Source of the DNA: Clostridia bacterium
GTDB lineage: Bacteria > Bacillota > Clostridia > Oscillospirales > RGIG8002
Reading direction: 5' to 3'
DNA: 50,156 bases
Assembly: GCA_017438525.1 (NCBI GenBank)
Contig: JAFRVI010000057.1
Span: 1 to 50,156 of the forward strand
Positions within the stretch are counted from its first letter, which is position 1; each line of letters begins with the position of its first letter. The notes under the pieces were generated by a model. It did no database searches. It was not told the DNA's origin and was given only the letters and a program-made list of their open reading frames with translations. Both the position numbers and the translations under genes were made by a program. Below are positions 1-7,600 of this stretch, in pieces.

Positions 1-73
1 GCGATATCGCGTCAGCCGGCGTTGTGGCTTTCTCAATCGTCACGGCGCAAGGCGCCGATGACGTCACGTTTCA

Positions 74-1243
74 TCAGAACGTGTAGGTGAAGGATCCGGC
101 GACGATGTAATAGCCGGTCTCGCTGTCGAAGCTGGAGAGCGCGCCGAGAGTCGTATCCGTCTTATAGAGGCGGAGCTCGACCTTGACGGTCGTTCCGGCG
201 AGAGCGTTGGTCCCGGAAACATCCTTGGCGCCGCAATCGAACGTCTTGACGAGATTGCAGAGCTCATCATAGGTGATCGAAACGCCCATACCGTCCTTCA
301 GCAGACGGATCTCGGTGTCAGCCGCTGTCGCGGGGAGCACCTGACCGTACCAACCGGCACCGAAAGTGTCATACTGGCCCGCAACAAGCAGGGCATTCGC
401 GGGGATGGCGTTGTCGGCACTAATGACGAAGTCGGCGTGATAACCGGCATAGTCGGGGTCGGCGGTGGCTTCGGTGGCAGCAAACTCATACGCCTTGTCG
501 AGCTCGATGTCGTCAGCGATGATACCGCCGTTGTCGCTCACGTCGATCGTGCCGGGATTGATCGCGGTCACGGTCGCAACGGGAACTTCATCATACTCAG
601 CGAGAGCGTCATACTGATTGTCGAAGCTGTCGGCCTCGTAGGTGTACTGCGTGGCGAGGATCTGCAGCGCGAAACTGGAGCCGATGGAAAGGCCCTGATA
701 CTCGTTGCCGGCGGTCTCCTGCATGTGCAGGGCGATGGTCGCAAAGTCGGACTCTCCGGCGAGCAGGTTGTCGTTGATATTGTACTGAGCGCCGCCGCCG
801 ATGACTTCGGCGAGAGTGCCGAGGCGGGTCAGACCGCCGAGGGTTCTGTCAGCAACAGCGACTTCGCTCGCAGCGTAGTAGACGTCGATGACGTCGGCGA
901 GGATCGAAACGTCGCCGTTGGCAACAAGTCTCATGGTGTACTTGAGCGCGAGGTTGCCGGTGTTCATAACCTTGGCATTCGCGACTTCAGTGTAGCCGGG
1001 CTCCCAAAGGTCGTAATCGAACGCGGCTTTGGTGGCGTCTTCCTTGACGGAGACGTAATCAGTATCGCCCTTGGTCTTGATCAAGAGATCGATGCTGAGG
1101 TTGCCGGCGATGATCCTGTTATTGCCGGCAGTAACGCTATCGGTGAACCATGCAAAAGTGGTTCCGACAAGCATCGTGAAGCAAAGCATCAGAACCATGA
1201 AGCTGCTCAACAACGCTTTTTTTGTCTTCTTGGATTTAGTCAT
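74..1243 (-). CDS. SipW-dependent signal peptide protein (TasA/camelysin-like), surface protein 1
   Basis: 389 residues. The N-terminus has a Lys-rich start (MTKSKKTKKALL), a hydrophobic core and the motif TTFAWFTDSVT, typical of precursors cut by SipW-type signal peptidases; cleavage is expected after the Ala of TFA. A TasA-like beta domain follows (about residues 32-215), with a 'LWEPGY...NTGNLALKY' stretch and 'SFDNQYDALAEY' shared with the plus-strand proteins at 5954 and 7901. Residues about 265-389 form a separate C-terminal domain, also found in the next gene upstream (1399-2574), with motifs AGQYDTFGAGWYG and FDCG. The start is set by AGGAGG 6 bases before the ATG. It is the last gene of a minus-strand operon headed by two signal peptidases. 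The likely role is an exported fibre or matrix component; the exact function is unknown. Confidence 0.85.
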   Translation of the reverse strand: MTKSKKTKKALLSSFMVLMLCFTMLVGTTFAWFTDSVTAGNNRIIAGNLSIDLLIKTKGDTDYVSVKEDATKAAFDYDLWEPGYTEVANAKVMNTGNLALKYTMRLVANGDVSILADVIDVYYAASEVAVADRTLGGLTRLGTLAEVIGGGAQYNINDNLLAGESDFATIALHMQETAGNEYQGLSIGSSFALQILATQYTYEADSFDNQYDALAEYDEVPVATVTAINPGTIDVSDNGGIIADDIELDKAYEFAATEATADPDYAGYHADFVISADNAIPANALLVAGQYDTFGAGWYGQVLPATAADTEIRLLKDGMGVSITYDELCNLVKTFDCGAKDVSGTNALAGTTVKVELRLYKTDTTLGALSSFDSETGYYIVAGSFTYTF

Positions 1244-1398
1244 TGTTTTCCTCCTGTAAAAAGTTTATTCGTCAAAAGGGTCCGACGGGTCATGACCCCC
1301 GTCTTGCCGTTTGATGCTTTGGTTTGCGCGAGCGCAACGAGCACGCGCCGTGCGCCCGCGCGTTTAAGTGGTTGTTTCGCGCCCTAAATGGCCCTTCA

Positions 1399-2574
1399 TC
1401 AGTCAAAAGTGTAAGTCGTGGTTCTGATCACGTGCGGGTTGTTGCTTTCGTCATACATGACGAGCTCGAGAGTTGCAACGAGATCAGTGACGGTATCGTC
1501 GAGTCTGGATATTCCGCAGTTGAAGACGCCGACTGTAGTGACAACATCTTCGTAAGAAATCACGAAGGGCTGGTTTCCGAACGCGGGCGCGATCCAGTCG
1601 TACATTATCGCAAGCTTTTCGCCCGCGGTGAGATCCTTGCCGATAATATCTCCAATCCAGTAGGGACCAAAGCTATCCATCTGCCCGGCGATGAAGATGT
1701 CGGTGGCCGCAACGTCCTTGTTGAAGGAGAGCAGGAAGTCTACGCGCCAATCTTTATACTCCTTCTCAGCTACCTCCGCGGCAGTCTCGTTCGCGGAGAA
1801 AGAAGCAGCCATATCGAGCTCGTTACAATGCACAGGCGGATTTGTTACAAAGCTGTCAATGCCATTTGTCGCGGGATTCGTGGGATCCGCGGAATCCACG
1901 GGCCAGCCTGTCGCCTCTATCTGCGCGGAAGTCAGGCTCGTGAGCGTGGCATCGGGAGTCGTAGCCGCCTGCTGGGATGCGCCGATGATGACCTTGAACT
2001 GAACAGCGGCGTTTTCCACGGTAGCGGTAGACTTGAGTTCGATCGCAAGCGCTACGACGATTTCCTCGCCGGCCGCCAGGACCTTGTTCTCAACGATCTT
2101 GCCGGCGTTCGCGGCGTCCATCTGCGTGGGAGTGCCCATAGCGACAAGCGACGTGACGGCAGCATCTACGCCCTCAGTCTTCTTGTAAATATTGAGCTCG
2201 GACTTAAGGGCAGCGGAGTTTTCAACGTCCGAAATCGCTCCGATGGTAACGTCGAGCGAAACGGGGAACGCGTTGTTGTTCTTTACGTGGATATAGCGCA
2301 CGCCGTATTCACCCGGAATCCAGGTCACGTCATAAAGCTTCGACGAAGAAGTGAAACTCGTCCAATTATCGGCCCAGTTCTCTTTCCACTCCATAGCGAC
2401 ACTGACAGAGCCGGTCCTGATGAAGTTTGTATCGGATTCCACCTGCGCGGTGAACCACGCGAAGGTCATGCCGACGAGCATTACCAGACTCAGCACCATA
2501 ACTCCGATGCTGACGTAAAGAGCGTGTTTCACGGATCTGTCGCCTTTGGCGCGCTTATTGGTTGTTGTTTTCAT
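1399..2574 (-). CDS. SipW-dependent signal peptide protein, surface protein 2
   Basis: 391 residues from the ATG preceded by AAAGGAGG. A TTG 24 bases further upstream keeps the frame open but overlaps the ribosome binding site, so it was not used. The signal segment ends in MTFAWFTAQVES, with a longer n-region than its paralogues. A TasA-like domain follows ('WIPGEYGVRYIHVKNNNAF'), then the C-terminal domain shared with the 74-1243 protein (about residues 273-391; AGQMDSFGPYWIG, FNCGISR, final YTF). The middle (about residues 185-265) is more divergent. Its place in the signal-peptidase operon suggests it is cleaved by one or both of those enzymes. It belongs to the family by architecture; its role is inferred as structural or adhesive. 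Confidence 0.85.
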   Translation of the reverse strand: MKTTTNKRAKGDRSVKHALYVSIGVMVLSLVMLVGMTFAWFTAQVESDTNFIRTGSVSVAMEWKENWADNWTSFTSSSKLYDVTWIPGEYGVRYIHVKNNNAFPVSLDVTIGAISDVENSAALKSELNIYKKTEGVDAAVTSLVAMGTPTQMDAANAGKIVENKVLAAGEEIVVALAIELKSTATVENAAVQFKVIIGASQQAATTPDATLTSLTSAQIEATGWPVDSADPTNPATNGIDSFVTNPPVHCNELDMAASFSANETAAEVAEKEYKDWRVDFLLSFNKDVAATDIFIAGQMDSFGPYWIGDIIGKDLTAGEKLAIMYDWIAPAFGNQPFVISYEDVVTTVGVFNCGISRLDDTVTDLVATLELVMYDESNNPHVIRTTTYTFD

Positions 2575-2632
2575 AGGTTGTTTTCCTCCTTTCTGCAAAA
2601 GTAGGGTTTATAAACGTTGTGTTGAAAGGGGG

Positions 2633-3265
2633 TTAGGCCGAAACCTGAGCAAGGTCGATAGTAAGGCCGAAGTTAGCTGCGAGATCCGTTGTTGGGGCCC
2701 CCGAAAGATCAGCGACCTTGAAGCCGATACCAACGTAGCGGGATTTGCCGGCGGGTACAGCTATAGAAGCAATGTTAGGAGTAGAAGCAGCTACAACAAG
2801 GTTTAACGTATTGTCGGTCGCGGCTATGAGTTGCGCGTCGGCGAAAGTAACCTCCGTGGCACCGGTAGTGTCGGCTGAAGTTGCGGTTTTGTATACCTTC
2901 AGATACTCGGCAAGAGTATTAGTTTCTCCAGAAGTATACGCAATACTAATATTCACAGTTACATCATAGCTATTGTTGTTGATGAGCTTGATGTACCTAA
3001 CGACCTGGGAGCCAGACGTAAGGCCCGTTGTATCTGCATCTGTAGACTTGAAAATCGAATCTGCTTCTGTGAGTTCGGCATAACCGCTGTCAGCCGCGCT
3101 AGACCACTGAACCGCCACATCATACTTGCTCACGGTGATTACGTTGTTCGCGGAAGTCACAGTCTTCGAGAACAGCGCGTAGGTCACGCCGGTAAGCATC
3201 GCAACGCAGACAAGCATAGCGACAAGGCTTACCAAAATTGTTTTCTTGGTCTTGTTTTTCGTCAT
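2633..3265 (-). CDS. Small SipW-dependent signal peptide protein (TasA/CalY-like), surface protein 3
   Basis: 210 residues, the smallest of the five paralogues. The signal segment (MTKNKTKKTILVSLVAMLV...) ends in VTYALFSKTVTSANN; Leu replaces the usual Trp after the cleavage site. The rest is one TasA/camelysin-like beta domain ('VVRYIKLINNNSYDVTVNIS'; 'VPAGKSRYVGIGFKV') without the C-terminal domain of its two downstream neighbours. The ATG is preceded by AAGGAGGAAAACCAAA. It lies 59 bp downstream of the second signal peptidase, in the position tasA has relative to sipW in Bacillus. Its minimal form makes it the best candidate for the main fibre subunit, which is inference. Confidence 0.85.
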   Translation of the reverse strand: MTKNKTKKTILVSLVAMLVCVAMLTGVTYALFSKTVTSANNVITVSKYDVAVQWSSAADSGYAELTEADSIFKSTDADTTGLTSGSQVVRYIKLINNNSYDVTVNISIAYTSGETNTLAEYLKVYKTATSADTTGATEVTFADAQLIAATDNTLNLVVAASTPNIASIAVPAGKSRYVGIGFKVADLSGAPTTDLAANFGLTIDLAQVSA

Positions 3266-3324
3266 TTTGGTTTTCCTCCTTATATTTAATTATTATGACG
3301 ATCTATTCTATACAGCAAAAGCTG

Positions 3325-4155
3325 TTAAGAACCCTCTTCACGGAGCTCCTCAGCCCCGGCTTCGGCGCCGCCGTCGACGGCGGGCTCCTCTTCGGCGGAC
3401 GCGGCGGGTGAAGCGCCGACGTCGACGCCCTGCTCCCCGAGCTTCGCCTGAAGCTTGCGGAGCTCCTCGAGCATCCGCATCGTTTCGGTACGCTCATCCT
3501 CGAGCTGCTGACGCTCCGTTTCCATTTCTTCCTTCTGCTCGCGTCTGTATCTGCGGAACATGCGGATAACGTTGAATCCGTGATACATTATCAGCAGGAT
3601 GAACGGCACGAAGATACATATCATATAGCCCGGCGGCGTCTTGATAAACGCGAAGAAGTCGCCGATGCCCGGTATGCGCCCAACGTATTTGCCGATTATG
3701 TATTGATACGAAACCGTCGAGCGGTCGTCCGAATTCGTCGTCGTACCATAGGTAACAAAAGCGGGACGGCCTTCCGCGTCGGTCGTGCGGCGGCGGATCT
3801 TGTGCGTGATCGTTTCGCCGTAGCTGGAACCGTCGCGAGAGATGAATGTAATTATATCGCCGGGCTTGAGCGTCTCCGGGTCTGTTTCTTTCGATATCAC
3901 GACATCGCCCGCCTTGAAATCGGTCGCCGCCATCGAATCCGTCTGGACAACGAAGAACTTAAAACCGAATATGCCACGGTCGTTCTGATCGAAAACGGTC
4001 ACCGAGAAGATTGTGAATACTACCATGCCTACGGCAAGCGCGACAATCAGAATAAGCAGTACTCTTCTGACAATCGCCGGCCATTTCTTTTTCGGGCACT
4101 CCTCGCTCTCGCGAAGATGCGCGCCGGAATCGTTTTTTTTTACGGTTTCGCTCAT
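3325..4155 (-). CDS. sipW: SipW-type (ER-type) signal peptidase I, second copy
   Basis: 276 residues. Membrane segments lie at about 30-52 and 177-193. The catalytic Ser is in TDSMAATDF (Ser74), and the second catalytic residue is His in ETITHKI (His118) rather than the Lys of ordinary bacterial type I peptidases. This is the Ser-His arrangement known for SipW and eukaryotic ER peptidases; acidic residues in TTTNSDD follow. After the second membrane segment comes a charged, heptad-like tail (about 200-242, Arg/Glu-rich) and an acidic Ala/Glu end, an extension beyond the usual family length. The start overlaps the stop of the upstream copy by 4 bp (ATGA) and has a GGAG site, so translation is probably coupled. 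It is probably the processing enzyme for the five SipW-type substrates in this locus. Confidence 0.92.
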   Translation of the reverse strand: MSETVKKNDSGAHLRESEECPKKKWPAIVRRVLLILIVALAVGMVVFTIFSVTVFDQNDRGIFGFKFFVVQTDSMAATDFKAGDVVISKETDPETLKPGDIITFISRDGSSYGETITHKIRRRTTDAEGRPAFVTYGTTTNSDDRSTVSYQYIIGKYVGRIPGIGDFFAFIKTPPGYMICIFVPFILLIMYHGFNVIRMFRRYRREQKEEMETERQQLEDERTETMRMLEELRKLQAKLGEQGVDVGASPAASAEEEPAVDGGAEAGAEELREEGS

Positions 4156-4922
4156 TTGTCGGCTCCGTCCGCTTCCGTTTCGCCTTCAGCCTCGGGGGAT
4201 TCCGTTTCCGGTGCTTTTGCGGAAGTTTCTACATTATCTATATTTATACCGCTCGCGCGGAGCTGCTCCTGAAGCTCCTCGAGCTTGCGCATCATCTCGG
4301 CGGAACGCTTCTTCTCTTCTTCAACCTCGCTGCGCTCCTTCTCGAGGCTCTCGAGCTGTTCGCGCTTGTAGCGGCGGAATAGGATTATCAGCTTTACTCC
4401 GTTATAGAGGATGAGCAACGTCAGCGGCACGAATATGCAGGTGATGAAGCCCGGCGTAGTTTTGAGGAACAGGAAGAACGAGCCTATGCACGCGATGCGG
4501 CCTTTATACTGTCCTATCACGTATGGGTAAGTCACAACGGTCTCGTCGTCGGTGTCGGTCGTCGTGCCGTAGGTCACGAAGCCGGGGTTGCCTTCCGCGT
4601 CCGTGGTCAAGCGGCGGATCTTGTGGGTTATCGTTTCGCCGTAGCTCTCGCCGTTCTGCGAGATGAAGGCGATGATATCGCCTTCCTTCAGCTGCGCAAG
4701 GCCTTCGGAATCAAGCTTTTTGATTATCGCAACGTCGCCCGCTTTGAAGTCGGTTGCCGCCATCGAATTCGTCTTTACCGCGAATAAACGGTAGCCGAAA
4801 ATGCCGCGGTCATTCTGATTGAAGGTCGTTACCGATATCAGCGTGAACACGATCATCGCTACCGAGAACACAACAAGCAGCCATATGAAGACTTTTTTCG
4901 TGATGTTGAGAGCTTTCTTCAT
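4152..4922 (-). CDS. sipW: SipW-type (ER-type) signal peptidase I, first copy
   Basis: 256 residues and first gene of the minus-strand operon. Membrane segments lie at about 12-33 and 157-181. The catalytic Ser is in TNSMAATDF (Ser53), the His in ETITHKI (His100), and an acidic loop TTTDTDD sits at about 121-127. The core is closely similar to the next gene, so the pair is a tandem duplication. A coiled-coil-like Glu/Lys/Arg tail (about 183-222) and an acidic end follow the second membrane segment. The start ATG has AAGGGG 7 bases upstream. No clear promoter was found between the start and the palindrome at 5049. Two peptidases may serve different substrates or pair through their tails; this is inference. 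Confidence 0.92.
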   Translation of the reverse strand: MKKALNITKKVFIWLLVVFSVAMIVFTLISVTTFNQNDRGIFGYRLFAVKTNSMAATDFKAGDVAIIKKLDSEGLAQLKEGDIIAFISQNGESYGETITHKIRRLTTDAEGNPGFVTYGTTTDTDDETVVTYPYVIGQYKGRIACIGSFFLFLKTTPGFITCIFVPLTLLILYNGVKLIILFRRYKREQLESLEKERSEVEEEKKRSAEMMRKLEELQEQLRASGINIDNVETSAKAPETESPEAEGETEADGADK

Positions 4923-5048
4923 AAAATTACCCCTTCAACGAAGCAAATGCGCTTGATTTCAAACTTAATCTAACACCAAAAGCCCGTGAATTTATTTGAG
5001 AAGTGCACGCTTAAACTCACGCGACGTAGACGTATTTATTAATTTTGG

Positions 5049-5081
5049 TTAAACAACATAATCAGTATTATGTTGTTTAAT
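5049..5081. repeat. Palindromic site, left copy (core CAGT)
   Basis: Perfect 14-bp arms TTAAACAACATAAT / ATTATGTTGTTTAA surround a 4-base asymmetric core CAGT. The 33 bases 5049-5081 recur exactly, reverse-complemented, at 5567-5599. There is no T-run on either strand, so it is not a normal intrinsic terminator. It could be a recombinase site (arms plus asymmetric core), a regulator's operator, or the end of a small mobile element. Confidence 0.85.
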
Positions 5082-5361
5082 TTGCAGGATGGCGCGAAAC
5101 AATCTACATAATAAAATAGTAGCGCGTTTCGATAGCAAGGCCATACCGAAACGGCGTAAACGCAATTCGCGGTAAATGTAAAAGACCGCCTGTACACGCC
5201 CGCGGCGGATCCCTTTTCGCGCGACCGGAGTCTGCGTGACGCTCCCGCGCCGGACCGCGGTCCGCGGCGCCGCTTTCGCCGAAAACACCGTCCGCGAACG
5301 GCTTTTTGCCTCGAAAAGCAAAAAAAGTCAGCTGAATTATTAATTTTTTTCCAAAAAACTC

Positions 5362-5390
5362 TTGCATTTTTCATTCGGAGCGTTTATAAT
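5362..5390 (+). promoter_or_regulatory. Near-consensus housekeeping promoter inside the palindrome-flanked segment
   Basis: TTGCAT at 5362-5367, a 17-base spacer and TATAAT at 5385-5390. Transcription would start near 5397 and run right, through the second palindrome and repeat A, into the gene at 5954 (leader of about 560 bases). Inversion of the segment would point it at the signal-peptidase operon. Confidence 0.75.
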
Positions 5391-5448
5391 AGCGTTTGAT
5401 TGAATAGTCTATTATCGCCTTATGATAAGAAATTGTTGTCAGGCGGCG

Positions 5449-5480
5449 CGCGAAAACCGCGAAAGCGAGAGGTTTTCGCG
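5449..5480 (+). other. Hairpin in the predicted leader
   Basis: CGCGAAAACC (5449-5458) pairs perfectly with GGTTTTCGCG (5471-5480) over a 12-base loop. It lies about 50 bases downstream of the predicted transcription start and has no T-run. The motif AGGCGGCGCGC occurs just before it (5441) and again at 5552. It matches no RNA family I recognise. Confidence 0.5.
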
Positions 5481-5566
5481 ACGACTGTTTGGTTTCACGG
5501 CAGAAGGCCTGCCGGGCGCCGTTCCGCGATCCGCGCGGACGAAGCTCTCTGAGGCGGCGCGCCGAA

Positions 5567-5600
5567 ATTAAACAACATAATACTGATTATGTTGTTTAAT
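5567..5600. repeat. Palindromic site, right copy (core ACTG)
   Basis: Perfect 15-bp arms ATTAAACAACATAAT / ATTATGTTGTTTAAT surround the core ACTG. The sequence is the exact reverse complement of the left copy over 33 bases, so the two sites lie head to head with centres 519 bp apart. The asymmetric core gives each site a direction. Confidence 0.85.
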
Positions 5601-5630
5601 GTTCGCGGCGGAGCGCGAGGGGATAATAAG

Positions 5631-5879
5631 CCTTCCCCTTGAGGAGAAGGTGGCGCGAAGCGCCGGATGAGGTGTAGCCGCCGTAGGCGGCGTCAAGGCG
5701 GATGAGGCGCAGCACATACGCGCACGGTTATTATTGAATAACACCTCATCAGTCTCGAAGGGCGTTGCCCTTCTCGACAGCTGTCTCGCCTGCGGGCTCG
5801 GTCAGGTCGCGGCTCTGACAGCCCACCGGGCTGTCATTCACTACCGCGCCCTCCGCTTCGCTACCCTCGAGGGGAAGCC
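5631..5879. repeat. MITE-like inverted repeat element, copy A
   Basis: The ends CTTCCCCTTGAGG and CCTCGAGGGGAAG are inverted repeats with one mismatch. Inner parts are shared with copy B ('GGGCGTTGCCCTTCTCGAC') and copy C (the stretch starting CTCGCCTGCGGGCTCGGTCA and the 'CTGTCATTCACT' block). No coding capacity was seen. This kind of palindromic dispersed repeat is common in Oscillospirales-like genomes. Confidence 0.7.
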
Positions 5880-5888
5880 GAATAGGTG

Positions 5889-5916
5889 TATAAAAGAGTG
5901 TCATGGCTCTTTTATA
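5889..5916 (+). other. Hairpin just upstream of the ribosome binding site of the 5954 gene
   Basis: TATAAAAGAG (5889-5898) and CTCTTTTATA (5907-5916) form a 10-bp stem over an 8-base loop. An AT-rich tract follows, and the AGGAGG of the next gene is about 25 bases away. It may be a weak terminator/attenuator or an mRNA-stability stem; the sequence alone does not decide. Confidence 0.4.
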
Positions 5917-5953
5917 TATTTTGCAAAATAAAGAATCTTAGGAGGAAAACATC

Positions 5954-7495
5954 ATGACAAAGAAAAAGTCAACGAAGCGCGCTCTGATAAGCTCCCTGCT
6001 TATCCTTGCTATGTGCTTCACCATGCTGGCCGGTACCACTTTCGCGTGGTTTACCGACAGCGTAACCAGCAGCAACAACCGCATTCTTGCCGGTAAGCTG
6101 AAGGTCGATCTGGTTATGAACAGCGGCAATGGCTATGTTTCCATCGCTGACGGACAGGGCGATATCTTCAAGGAAGCGGCTACTGCCAACAACAGCACCG
6201 TTACCCTTTGGGAGCCCGGCAAAACTCAGATCGTCTACCTCGGCGTTGAGAACAAGGGCAACCTCGCTCTCAAGTACAACATCATTCTCAGCATAGCCGA
6301 TCGCGGTCTTGCGGGAGCCCTTCAGTATGTTCTTGCTGATGGCGTTGAGTATAATAATGTTCAGGCCACTAAGTGGGATGACATTAAGGCCGATGCTGCT
6401 CCCGTTGTTGCGGGTACAATCACTGCCGCCCCCAATGGCAAACTCGATGTTGGCGAAACTGATTACTTCGCTCTCGCCGTCCATATGGACGAACTCGCGG
6501 GCAACGAGTATCAGGAAAAGGACGTCATTATTGATGTTGCCGTGGTTGCGACTCAGGCGACTGTTGAAGAAGACAGTTTTGGCAATCAGTATGATGCTCT
6601 TGCCGAATTCCCTGTCATCAAGGCGGCTGACACTTCTGCATTGAGAACCGCTATTGCTGATGCAGAAAACGGAGATATCATTACGGTTACCGGCGATATC
6701 GATGATTACATCGTTATTAATACTGATAAGGAAATCACCATTGACCTCGGTGGTAACACGATAACCGGTGATTCCGACGGTGCCTTCTTTGTTTATGACG
6801 GTACTGTTACTCTGAAGAACGGCACAATCGACGCCGATTATTTCGGAATCCTTGTCGCGGGTGCAACAACCGATAAGAACCCCCATGTAATTATCGGCGA
6901 AGGCGTTACTGTTAAAGGCGACTACCCCATTTTTGTGAGAAAGTCCTATGGCACGAACACCGAAGCTGAAGGAAACGCTACAGTTGATATTTACGGCAAG
7001 GTTGAAGGTATACTCTTTGTCGATGGCAATATGAAGACCGGCGACACCGTCATTAATATCTATGGCGAAATCGAAAATGATGACGTTGCGGTTGCTCTGA
7101 ATGGTAAAGCTACTGTTAACGTTAAAGAAGGCGCCAAGATTACCGGCACCACCGGTATCGAAGTCCGCGCTGGTAAGCTGACAGTTGAAGGCGGTACCAT
7201 CACTGGTACTGCGCAGCCCTCCAGCAACCATTACAATGGTAGCGGAACGTCTACCGCAGGCGCTGGCGTTGGTGTTTCTTATTACGGAAACGCGACTATC
7301 GATGTGAGTATCACTAATGGTAACATCAGCGGTTATACTCCTCTGTACATTGTCAACCCGAATGGCACTGACTACACTGGTAAGGTTAAGGTCAGCGTAA
7401 CCGGTGGTACGTTCAACATCATAAATGGCGGCGCACAGAAGTTCTATGTTGCTCCTGAGTGCACCGGCATTGATTACAGCAACATTTATGCGTAA
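5954..7495 (+). CDS. SipW-dependent signal peptide protein with beta-helix C-terminus, surface protein 4
   Basis: 513 residues. The signal segment (MTKKKSTKRALISSLL...) ends in TTFAWFTDSVTSSNN, almost the same as the minus-strand paralogue at 74-1243. The TasA-like domain (about 31-215) includes 'LWEPGKTQIVYLGVENKG' and 'SFGNQYDALAEF'. From about residue 225 the chain becomes repetitive, with short strands of the type 'ITIDLGGNTITG', 'VTLKNGTIDADYFGI' and 'LTVEGGTITGT', as in right-handed parallel beta-helix (pectate-lyase-like) adhesins. No catalytic residues of a lyase were identified. The start ATG has AGGAGG 8 bases upstream. It is likely a cell-surface adhesin or fibre-associated protein processed by the divergently encoded peptidases. 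Confidence 0.87.
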   Translation: MTKKKSTKRALISSLLILAMCFTMLAGTTFAWFTDSVTSSNNRILAGKLKVDLVMNSGNGYVSIADGQGDIFKEAATANNSTVTLWEPGKTQIVYLGVENKGNLALKYNIILSIADRGLAGALQYVLADGVEYNNVQATKWDDIKADAAPVVAGTITAAPNGKLDVGETDYFALAVHMDELAGNEYQEKDVIIDVAVVATQATVEEDSFGNQYDALAEFPVIKAADTSALRTAIADAENGDIITVTGDIDDYIVINTDKEITIDLGGNTITGDSDGAFFVYDGTVTLKNGTIDADYFGILVAGATTDKNPHVIIGEGVTVKGDYPIFVRKSYGTNTEAEGNATVDIYGKVEGILFVDGNMKTGDTVINIYGEIENDDVAVALNGKATVNVKEGAKITGTTGIEVRAGKLTVEGGTITGTAQPSSNHYNGSGTSTAGAGVGVSYYGNATIDVSITNGNISGYTPLYIVNPNGTDYTGKVKVSVTGGTFNIINGGAQKFYVAPECTGIDYSNIYA

Positions 7496-7536
7496 TCACC
7501 CCCGCGTGACAACACGCACAGCTAACTAAGCTTATT

Positions 7537-7600
7537 GCCGCCCGTTTGCGAACGGGCGGCGGTAGAAGGACACGACGCAGGTTGCGTCCTTCTACCGCCG
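7537..7600. other. Two overlapping, mutually exclusive hairpins after the 5954 gene
   Basis: Stem 1: GCCGCCCGTT (7537-7546) with AACGGGCGGC (7551-7560), loop TGCG. Stem 2: CGGCGGTAGAAGGAC (7557-7571) with GTCCTTCTACCGCCG (7586-7600). The two share 7557-7560, so both cannot form fully at once. No T-run follows either. They lie within a 405-bp gap (7496-7900) that otherwise holds repeat B and the ribosome binding site of the next gene. Confidence 0.55.

Larger units (their letters stand above)
4923..5953. other. 1-kb intergenic region between divergent surface-protein arms
   Basis: No credible gene was seen. Left to right it contains the AT-rich upstream region of the signal-peptidase operon, a 33-bp palindrome (5049-5081), a 485-bp segment with a strong rightward promoter (5362-5390) and a hairpin (5449-5480), an inverted copy of the palindrome (5567-5600), a MITE-like repeat (5631-5879), and a small hairpin next to the ribosome binding site of the rightward gene. 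Short open frames on the minus strand (about 5039-5374) are Arg-rich, lack good ribosome binding sites and look random. Confidence 0.8.

Noticed and set aside
1244-1398. Terminator or promoter between surface protein genes 2 and 1 (GGGTCATGACCC palindrome, GC-rich block)
   Set aside because: No T-run and no -35/-10 pair; it could be a weak stem, but the evidence is insufficient.
5039-5374. Small minus-strand open frames inside the palindrome-flanked segment
   Set aside because: Basic, low-quality composition, no ribosome binding site, and the frame runs through the palindrome.
5049-5600. Palindromes as intrinsic terminators
   Set aside because: Stems are AT-rich and followed by no T-run; identical head-to-head copies suggest a site, not a terminator.
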